Shown: one piece after another, positions 58,244-64,000 of the stretch | How the letters are laid out: each line of letters opens with the position of its first letter | How positions within the stretch are numbered: the stretch's first letter is position 1 | Origin: Campylobacter concisus | Lineage (GTDB): Bacteria; Campylobacterota; Campylobacteria; Campylobacterales; Campylobacteraceae | DNA: 64,000 nucleotides | Reading direction: 5' to 3' | Assembly (NCBI GenBank): GCA_002092835.1 | Contig: LVWL01000018.1 | Coordinates: 310,001-374,000 of the forward strand | The notes under the pieces: model-generated | Told to the model about the DNA's origin: nothing | The model's input: only the letters and a program-made list of their open reading frames with translations | The model's database searches: none | Translations under genes and position numbers: made by a program

Positions 58244-59002
58244 ATGGGATTTTCAAGTAGGCGAGAGGCTTTAAAATTTGGAGCAAAAGTAGCGCTTTTA
58301 GCTCTTGGCGGAGGCTTTGTTTGGTCGCTTAGTGCCAAAGCTTCGCCACTTATGCTTCTTAGGCCTCCTGGTGCAAAAGAAGAGAAGCAATTTTTACAAA
58401 GCTGCATTAGGTGTGGGCTTTGCGTAGAGGCTTGTCCATTTGATACGCTAAAGCTTTCATCGCTAGAAGATGGCATAAGCATTGGAACGCCTTATTTTGA
58501 GCCTAGAAAAATTCCTTGCTACATGTGTGAAAATATCCCTTGTGTGCCAGCCTGTCCGACTGGAGCTTTGGACGTAAATTTAGTAAGCACAAAAGGTAAG
58601 CTTGACATAAATAAGGCCAAAATGGGTGTTGCGGTGGTCGATATGAAAAACTGCGTGGCATACTGGGGCATACAGTGCGATGCTTGTTACAGGGCTTGTC
58701 CTCTTTTGGACAAAGCCTTGTATCTTGAATATCGCCGTAACGAAAGGACGCAAAAGCATGCCTTTTTGCTTCCAGTGGTCGATAGCGACATTTGCACCGG
58801 ATGTGGTTTATGTGAGCGAGCCTGTATCACTAAAAAAGCAGCCATTACCGTGCTAAACCGTGACGCTGTGCTTGGCAAAGTAGGCGATAACTACGTCAAA
58901 GGCTGGATCAAAGAAGATGAAAGACGCATAGACGATGCAGACAGCAAAATAAAGCTTGACATTAAAAAAGCGACTGATTATCTAAATGGTGGTGAGCTAT
59001 GA
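58244..59002 (+). CDS. napG: Ferredoxin-type protein NapG
   Basis: A periplasmic 4x[4Fe-4S] electron carrier for quinol-to-NapB/NapA transfer. The 252-residue product has a twin-arginine signal (SSRREALKFGAKVALLALG) and four Cys clusters: CIRCGLCVEACPF, CYMCENIPCVPACP, CDACYRACP and CTGCGLCERACI. I prefer ATG 58244, which has AGGTGA upstream; GTG at 58235 directly after the napA stop is an alternative. It overlaps napH by ATGA. Confidence 0.95.
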   Translation: MGFSSRREALKFGAKVALLALGGGFVWSLSAKASPLMLLRPPGAKEEKQFLQSCIRCGLCVEACPFDTLKLSSLEDGISIGTPYFEPRKIPCYMCENIPCVPACPTGALDVNLVSTKGKLDINKAKMGVAVVDMKNCVAYWGIQCDACYRACPLLDKALYLEYRRNERTQKHAFLLPVVDSDICTGCGLCERACITKKAAITVLNRDAVLGKVGDNYVKGWIKEDERRIDDADSKIKLDIKKATDYLNGGEL

Positions 59003-59790
59003 AATTTTTAATCTTAAGACGAATAACTCAAATTTCTATCCTAGCACTATTTATCCTAGGAAATTTTTATGGAGTTAAGATACTTAGCGGAAATTTAAGC
59101 TCATCTTTGCTTTTTGGAAAAATTCCACTAAGCGATCCATTTGCTTTGGTTCAAATTTTACTTGCAAGCTTTAGTGCCGGCATAAATGCAATTATTGGAG
59201 CTGGCATTATCTTTGCATTTTACGCGCTAGTTGCTCCAAGAGCGTTTTGTTCGTGGATATGCCCAATAAATTTACTAACAGATATCGCTTTTAAATTAAG
59301 AGAAAAATTTGGCTTTAAGGGCGAAAAAGTCTTAAATGTGAGTAAAAATTTACGTTATTACTTGCTGGCTCTTGCTCTTATATTAAGCCTTGCTTTATCT
59401 TACCCGGTATTTGAGAGCGTTAGCTATATTGGCATTATTCAGCGTGGCATTATTTACGGCTCGGCTAGTGCTTTAGGTATAGCGGTTGCGATCATTGCTT
59501 TTGATATGTTTGTGTTAAAGCGTGGCATTTGCTCGCATGTTTGTCCGCTTGGTGCCTTTTATGCCATCATCTCAAAATTTGCCCTAATTAGAGTAAAACA
59601 TGATGCCCAGGCTTGCACAAAATGTATGAAATGCAAGCTTATTTGTCCAGAGATGCAAGTGCTTGACATGATCGGTAAAGAGAGCCGTGCGGTAAGCTCA
59701 AGCGAGTGCATAAGCTGTGGCAGGTGCATTGATGTTTGTGGAGACGGGGCATTGAAATTTAGTATTAGAAATTTAAGGAGAGAAAAATGA
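58999..59790 (+). CDS. napH: Membrane quinol dehydrogenase subunit NapH
   Basis: A 263-residue inner-membrane iron-sulfur protein that passes electrons from menaquinol to NapG. Four transmembrane helices; two CxxxCP motifs in CSWICPINLLTD and CSHVCPLGAFYA, followed by two C-terminal ferredoxin clusters CTKCMKCKLICP and CISCGRCIDVCG. It overlaps napG and napB (ATGA at each end), so the subunits are translationally coupled. Confidence 0.95.
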   Translation: MKFLILRRITQISILALFILGNFYGVKILSGNLSSSLLFGKIPLSDPFALVQILLASFSAGINAIIGAGIIFAFYALVAPRAFCSWICPINLLTDIAFKLREKFGFKGEKVLNVSKNLRYYLLALALILSLALSYPVFESVSYIGIIQRGIIYGSASALGIAVAIIAFDMFVLKRGICSHVCPLGAFYAIISKFALIRVKHDAQACTKCMKCKLICPEMQVLDMIGKESRAVSSSECISCGRCIDVCGDGALKFSIRNLRREK

Positions 59791-60314
59791 AAATAAAAAT
59801 AATGATGCTTGGAGGATTGTGTGCTGCGTTTTTTGCGGCATGTACTTTTAATAATCCAAGTATTAGTGATTCGCAAATCGGCTTTAGAAATATCGATTTG
59901 CTAGACGATAAAGACGTTGTATTAAAAGATGTGAACTACACAAAAGAGCCAGCTGGTATGTCAAAGAAATTTGATAGGTCTTTTGAAAATGCACCACCAT
60001 TTATCCCACACGATACTGAGGGTTTAGTACCTATCACAAAAGATATGAATATGTGCGTAACCTGCCATATGCCTGAGTTTGCGAAAGATAGTGGAGCAAC
60101 ACCGATACCATCATCTCACTTTTATGATATCAGAAACAAAAAAGATCTTGCAGGCAAGCTTGATGATGAAAGATATAACTGCACAACATGCCACGTTGAG
60201 CAACAAAATGGCGTAACGCAGCTTGTTGGCAATAAATTTAAGCCTGATTTTAGAGATAAAAACGGCACTCATAAGTCAAACTTGCTAGATGTTTTAAACG
60301 ATGGTGTTAAATAA
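59787..60314 (+). CDS. napB: Periplasmic dihaem cytochrome NapB
   Basis: A 175-residue small subunit that feeds electrons to NapA. It has a signal sequence with a Cys near its end (LCAAFFAACTF, lipoprotein-like), and two haem sites MCVTCHMPEF and CTTCHVEQQ, with further His residues for axial ligation (HFYD and FIPHDTEG). It overlaps napH and shares one base with napF. Confidence 0.95.
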   Translation: MKIKIMMLGGLCAAFFAACTFNNPSISDSQIGFRNIDLLDDKDVVLKDVNYTKEPAGMSKKFDRSFENAPPFIPHDTEGLVPITKDMNMCVTCHMPEFAKDSGATPIPSSHFYDIRNKKDLAGKLDDERYNCTTCHVEQQNGVTQLVGNKFKPDFRDKNGTHKSNLLDVLNDGVK

Positions 60315-60780
60315 TGCAAAGCAGGCGAGAGCTTTTTAGTAAAATTTTGGGGGCAAAATCTGCTCCCAAATTTATAACTCCGCCATTTTTTAGCGGAGAG
60401 TTTGACTGCGATGGATGCGATGCTAGCTGCGTAAATGCTTGTGAAAAAGAGCTTCTTAGCTTTGAAAATGAAAGGGTAGTTTTTAAAGTTAAAAAGCTGG
60501 GCTGTGACTTTTGCGAAGAGTGCGCAAAGGCTTGTGAGAGTCTTGGTAAGAAGACATTAAGCCTAAGCTCACCAAAGAGTATAAACGCAAAAGTTAGTAT
60601 CGATGTTTCTAGCTGTCTAGCATGGAACGATACGATCTGCTACAACTGCCTTGATGCTTGCAAATTTAAAGCAGTCGAATTTCTTGGCGTTTTTCGTCCT
60701 ATTGTTAATCAAACTGCGTAAATTGCGGTGAGTGCTTTGATGTTTGCTTTAAAAATTCACTTCAAATGGAGGCCTTATGA
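60314..60780 (+). pseudogene. napF: NapF ferredoxin-type protein, frameshifted
   Basis: NapF is a cytoplasmic iron-sulfur accessory protein of nitrate reductase. The intact gene would give about 155 residues starting MQSRRELFSKIL, with Cys motifs CDGCDASCVNACE, CDFCEECAKACE and CYNCLDACKF, and a last cluster CVNCGECFDVC. Near 60712 one A is missing (CAAACTGC for CAAAACTGC), which causes a stop at 60719-60721 before the last cluster. With the base restored the frame ends at 60778-60780, overlapping the napL ATG exactly as expected, which favours a consensus error. Confidence 0.87.
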
Positions 60781-61712
60781 GAGCTTTGTTTTTTATTTTT
60801 TGTCTATTAAATTTTATTTTTGCAAGCGAGATCACCACTCCATACAAGCAAATAGAAGCTAGTGCAAATGTGCTAAACACAACGCTAATAAATGGCAAAC
60901 TCTTTATCGCGACTGATGGAGGGACGGTTGAAATTTATGATCCTAAAGAGTCTAAATTTGAAGAGATCATTAAGATGGATGATATAAAAACCTACGTTAG
61001 TGATCATGAAAGACCAAAAATTCTAAACGTTGATGAGTTAAATGGCAAGATACTTATCCTAAGTGAGGGTGACTATGCTACAAAGGTGCTTTATATAAGA
61101 GAAAATGGGCAGATGAAAAGCATAAAAATACCAAATCAAGCGATAAAAAAGGCATTATTTTTAGACGATGAGCATATTGCACTTGCTTCAATCAGCAATG
61201 AAATTTACTTTTTGAACTTAAAAAGTGGTGAAATTTATGATAGCTTTAAAATTTCAATTGCAATGCTCTCAGATATGGAGATAAATGAAGATAGAAGCAC
61301 GCTGGCTATCGCTTGCGAGAGCGGGAAAGTCTATTTTTATAATATAAAAGCTAAAAAAATGGATCAAATTTTAGACATTCATACAGACAATATCTATGAC
61401 ATCTCATATAAAAATGGTGTCATGATCAGTGGAGGTACCGACAGGATCGTGGGGATATTCTCAGCTGGAAGCCTAAAAAAGATAAATACCGGCTTTTTGG
61501 TCTATGGCGTCGGCCTTAGCGATGATGGAAGAGTGGCGGCTTATATGAGTGATGAGATGAGTGATGTGAATTTAGTTGATAGTGTGAGCCTAGAGAAGAT
61601 AGCGATGTTAAAAACCGGACAAAGCACTATAAATAGTATAGTTTTTATAGGAGATAACGAGGTTATAACTTCTGCCTATGAGAAAAAAATTTTATTTTGG
61701 AGAGTTAGATGA
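60777..61712 (+). CDS. napL: NapL beta-propeller accessory protein
   Basis: A 311-residue periplasmic protein with signal peptide MRALFFIFCLLNFIFA and WD40/YVTN-like beta-propeller repeats (TTLINGKLFIATDGGTVEIY, LAIACESGKVYFYNIKAKKM, DISYKNGVMISGGTDRIVGI, NEVITSAYEKKILFWRVR). NapL is specific to epsilonproteobacterial nap operons and its exact job is not settled. Its ATG overlaps the repaired napF stop, and its stop overlaps napD. Confidence 0.88.
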   Translation: MRALFFIFCLLNFIFASEITTPYKQIEASANVLNTTLINGKLFIATDGGTVEIYDPKESKFEEIIKMDDIKTYVSDHERPKILNVDELNGKILILSEGDYATKVLYIRENGQMKSIKIPNQAIKKALFLDDEHIALASISNEIYFLNLKSGEIYDSFKISIAMLSDMEINEDRSTLAIACESGKVYFYNIKAKKMDQILDIHTDNIYDISYKNGVMISGGTDRIVGIFSAGSLKKINTGFLVYGVGLSDDGRVAAYMSDEMSDVNLVDSVSLEKIAMLKTGQSTINSIVFIGDNEVITSAYEKKILFWRVR

Positions 61713-62050
61713 ATATTTCAAGTCTGATAGTCTATACAGATAATAAAAATGAGAGCGTCAAAGCCGAAATAAGCAAACTAAAAGAGTGCGAGATCATAGC
61801 TGATGCAGATGATAGGATCGTAGTTGTTGTTAGCTCAAATGGTATCGAGGATGAGATAAGAAATTTTAAAGTCATAGAAGCTATCAGTGGCGTAGTTAGC
61901 GTTGCAATGGTTTATAGTTATCAAGAAGATGCCGAAGAAAATAGACAAAAACTAGAAGAAAGCGGCAAAATAAGTGAAATTTTAATGAACGATAATGTAA
62001 AAGCTGAAGATATTGCATATGGCGGCAGTGTACACTATAAGGTTAAGTAA
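61709..62050 (+). CDS. napD: NapD maturation chaperone
   Basis: A 113-residue cytoplasmic chaperone that binds the NapA Tat signal during cofactor insertion. It starts MNISSLIVYT with the ferredoxin-like fold and the family pattern ISGVVSVAMVYSYQED; the C-terminal tail (about 75-113) is longer than in E. coli NapD. It is the last gene of the operon. Confidence 0.88.
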   Translation: MNISSLIVYTDNKNESVKAEISKLKECEIIADADDRIVVVVSSNGIEDEIRNFKVIEAISGVVSVAMVYSYQEDAEENRQKLEESGKISEILMNDNVKAEDIAYGGSVHYKVK

Positions 62051-62200
62051 TAAAAAGGGTTAAAGCTCTTTGGCTCTTTTTAGAAATTTTTATTTTTAGC
62101 TCTATAAATTTTTAAATCCTCTTTGTTTGATTCTTGGCAAGTAGACAAAAATAATTTTAATTTCTACTAATCCAGATAGGCTACTAGAATTTTATAACTT

Positions 62201-62743
62201 TTAAGGCCTATCTTTAATTAGATTTAAAAGATTCTCTGCAATGTTTTCATTTGTTAGATTTGAAATTTCTTTGTAGAAATTTCCAGCTTTATCGATTAGG
62301 TATATCGATGAGCTATGTGCGACCGAATATCCCATGGCGGAGTTTTCAAGACGTACTTTTTGAAATTTTACGCCGTAGTTTTTCGCCACTTCTTTTAAAG
62401 CATTTAGTTTTAGCCCATCGGCATCTTTGTAGAAATTTTTTGCCATCAGTGTTAAATTTTCAGGAGTGTCGCGTTCAGGATCAAGTGTAATAAAAAGCAA
62501 CTCAAAGTCATCTCTTTTTAGCTTGTTTAGTTCATCGCCAATCAAAGAGAGCGCAGTAGGGCAGACATCGGGGCAAAAAAGATAACCAAAATATATAACT
62601 TTGTACTTTCCGTCATAGTTTTTAAGACTTACTTCACCATTTTGTGAAAGTGCCTTAAAATCATACTTGTTTGGCTTTATTAGCAAAAGTGCAACACCTA
62701 TACAAATTAAGATTATTATTAAGCCCCAAAATGCCTTTTTCAT
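62201..62743 (-). CDS. SCO1/SenC-type copper chaperone
   Basis: A 180-residue membrane-anchored thioredoxin-fold protein. It has an N-terminal helix (about 6-23), the copper site YFGYLFCPDVCPTAL with Cys57 and Cys61, FITLDPERDTPENL and the third ligand His in YSVAHSSSIYLID. SCO proteins deliver copper to the CuA centre of oxidases or similar enzymes, or buffer redox state. It is last in a minus-strand copper cluster and converges on napD. Confidence 0.88.
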   Translation of the reverse strand: MKKAFWGLIIILICIGVALLLIKPNKYDFKALSQNGEVSLKNYDGKYKVIYFGYLFCPDVCPTALSLIGDELNKLKRDDFELLFITLDPERDTPENLTLMAKNFYKDADGLKLNALKEVAKNYGVKFQKVRLENSAMGYSVAHSSSIYLIDKAGNFYKEISNLTNENIAENLLNLIKDRP

Positions 62744-62752
62744 CGTTACCCT

Positions 62753-63220
62753 CTATAATTTTAGATCAAGATCTACAAAAAAACCAGTTTCTTTTTCGTC
62801 ATCAAGCACTTTAAATCGATATCTCATAAGCTCGACAACACAAGCACTTAGCACTACTTGAGCAGTTAAGTTATCGCCTCTTGGCTCAAGTCTTGCTTTG
62901 ATTGATCCCATATTCATATTTATGCCATCTATCTCAAGACTAGGATTTTTTAGCCCTAAATTTTTACCGTTAATGATTTTAAAGCTAAAAGGCCTCATGG
63001 CATAAATAGGTCTTGGTGAGATATCTATTTTTAGCCTTACGCCTTTAAATTCTATCTCACAAGATTTATTGTTTAGATCACATTTTAAAGGATCTAGCGA
63101 TGTGTTTACATCGGCAAATTCAGGTGGATCTTCCTTGCTTGTTGTCATAAGCTTATAGCCTATCGAACAAGCACCTAGAACAATAAAGATAAATGAAAAA
63201 ATAATTATGATTTTTTTCAT
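62753..63220 (-). CDS. Anchored periplasmic protein of a copper cluster
   Basis: A 155-residue protein with one N-terminal helix (MKKIIIIFSFIFIVLGACSIGY, Cys in a possible lipobox) and a beta-rich periplasmic domain with NKSCEIEFKGVRLKIDISP, MRPFSFKIING, GINMNMGSIKARLEP and SACVVELMRYRFKVL. No established function. The company of SCO1-like and PCu(A)C genes on both sides, and position matching what I recall of C. jejuni Cj0910, point to copper handling. It overlaps the PCu(A)C gene by one base. Confidence 0.7.
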   Translation of the reverse strand: MKKIIIIFSFIFIVLGACSIGYKLMTTSKEDPPEFADVNTSLDPLKCDLNNKSCEIEFKGVRLKIDISPRPIYAMRPFSFKIINGKNLGLKNPSLEIDGINMNMGSIKARLEPRGDNLTAQVVLSACVVELMRYRFKVLDDEKETGFFVDLDLKL

Positions 63221-63642
63221 TATTTAAAGTTTTTAGTTACTCCGATATTATCAAGCTTTATGCTCTCGCCATTACTAAATTTTAGCTCTAAATCAACTTT
63301 ATCACCATCTTTTAATGGCTTATTTAGATCCATAAGCATAATGTGTAGACCGCCAGGAGCTAGTTTTGTTTCGCCATTTTTTGGGATCACTGCATCTTCG
63401 ATTTGAACCATAGCCATCATGCCATCATTCATTTTGTGTGTATGAATTTCTGTACTTTTGCAAACGCTTGAGTGAGCACCAATAAGCTTTACATCAGAAT
63501 TTGAAGCATTTTTTATATCCATAAAAATTGCACTATTGTTTGTGCCAGGTTTTGTATCTCTAGCTCTAACATTTTCTAGGCTGATATCAGCCGCCATAAG
63601 AGCAGAAGCTGCAAGCATCGCACCAAAAACGATTTTTTTCAT
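63220..63642 (-). CDS. PCu(A)C periplasmic copper chaperone
   Basis: A 140-residue protein with signal peptide MKKIVFGAMLAASALMA and the PCu(A)C domain: TNNSAIFMDIKNASN, the His/Met copper site THKMNDGMMAMVQ, and GGLHIMLMDLNKPLKDGD. Such proteins carry Cu(I) to SCO1 or to the CuA site of cytochrome c oxidase. It is the first gene of a three-gene minus-strand operon with a SCO1-like protein. Confidence 0.9.
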   Translation of the reverse strand: MKKIVFGAMLAASALMAADISLENVRARDTKPGTNNSAIFMDIKNASNSDVKLIGAHSSVCKSTEIHTHKMNDGMMAMVQIEDAVIPKNGETKLAPGGLHIMLMDLNKPLKDGDKVDLELKFSNGESIKLDNIGVTKNFK

Positions 63643-63739
63643 ATTTTTCCTTTGTGATAAAATTAATAATGGTTTTCACATTATACATTTAGAACTACTT
63701 AATTTACCTTTAAAATCTAAAAATATAAATTTTTTAGGA

Positions 63740-63745
63740 TATAAT
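63740..63745 (+). promoter_or_regulatory. -10 box of the terminal plus-strand gene
   Basis: TATAAT in TTTAGGATATAATTACGG, 34 bases before the TTG start at 63780. Confidence 0.6.
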
Positions 63746-63779
63746 TACGGACTAAATTTTACTTTTTGGGATATTTCAC

Positions 63780-64000
63780 TTGAAAAAAATTATATTTTTC
63801 TTCATCGCGTTATCGCCTTGTCTTTTTGCCCAAAATTACGAAGAAATTTACTTAAAAAATGGCTCTGCTGCTGTTATTGATGCCATCGAAAAAAATATTT
63901 TAAGTAAGGATTACTGGCTAAAAAAGCTTGAAGGCAAGGATGTAAGATATGGGTATTATGACAATGAGATACTTCTAAGTGTAGTTGATAAAACTAAAAA
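63780..64000 (+). CDS. pgp2: Probable L,D-carboxypeptidase/transpeptidase-fold protein (Pgp2/Csd6), N-terminal part
   Basis: The first 73 residues lie in the window and the rest is cut off. TTG 63780 starts a signal peptide (MKKIIFFFIALSPCLFA), followed by NYEEIYLKNGSAAVIDAIEK and LSKDYWLKKLEGKDVRYGYY, then the first strand of a YkuD-type domain (ILLSVVDKTKK). This agrees with my recollection of the N-terminus of Pgp2/Csd6, which trims peptidoglycan tetrapeptides and sets helical cell shape. Its position next to the copper cluster also agrees with C. jejuni. The catalytic Cys and His are outside the window. Confidence 0.7.
   Translation, partial: MKKIIFFFIALSPCLFAQNYEEIYLKNGSAAVIDAIEKNILSKDYWLKKLEGKDVRYGYYDNEILLSVVDKTK

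Overview
The window reads as the chromosome of a Campylobacter, most likely of the C. concisus/curvus/showae type. The evidence is an AT-rich genome, the napAGHBFLD gene order, futalosine-pathway menaquinone synthesis (mqnC), a CheB without a receiver domain, FliW, a c-type cytochrome/hemL/AtpZ-like/MFS/FliK-like/FlhX run that I recall in the same order in C. jejuni, and a quinol-type nitric oxide reductase, which I recall as absent from C. jejuni. I see no insertion sequence, prophage, CRISPR array, rRNA or tRNA gene.

Layout. 1-5 kb: apt (cut by the edge), a coiled-coil membrane protein and rpiB; a DUF4139 protein; a folD-lepB-M50 protease run. 5-11 kb: a long co-directional series of cytochrome c, hemL, two small membrane proteins, an MFS protein, a FliK-like protein and flhX, nearly all with overlapping or abutting ends. 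11-17 kb: cheB-cheR; a frameshifted MFS gene with two NlpE-like lipoproteins; an SPFH/NfeD pair; a His/Cys/Met-rich mini-lipoprotein. 17-21 kb: mqnC, an M16-like gene and recG, the last two frameshifted. 21-28 kb: an excalibur-domain protein, an iron-type ABC importer, quinol NO reductase with a CRP/FNR-like palindrome upstream, a DUF1523 protein, a decayed gene relic and hpf. 28.5-35 kb: three prepilin-like proteins behind a giant (about 1400 residue) exported protein, resembling the minor-pilin/MshQ part of MSHA pilus clusters; then fliW. 35-50 kb: bamD, lon, a repeat-rich intergenic stretch, ogt, acnB, an ankyrin protein, an SDR, an NhaC-type antiporter, trmA, ilvA, a DUF4230 protein, a frameshifted DyP peroxidase and an EamA protein. 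50.8-55 kb: two chemoreceptors sharing nearly the same signalling tip. 55.4-62 kb: the periplasmic nitrate reductase operon. 62-64 kb: a copper-handling trio (SCO1-like, small anchored protein, PCu(A)C) and the start of a probable L,D-carboxypeptidase pgp2/csd6.

Themes. Respiration on nitrogen oxides (Nap, qNOR) and supporting quinone, haem, iron and copper functions are well represented, as are chemotaxis and flagella. The most novel-looking locus is the MSHA-like pseudopilin/giant-protein operon. A second feature is technical or evolutionary: six single-base deficits break five otherwise intact genes. All are consistent with loss of one base, mostly from a short run, so consensus error must be excluded before calling them pseudogenes.
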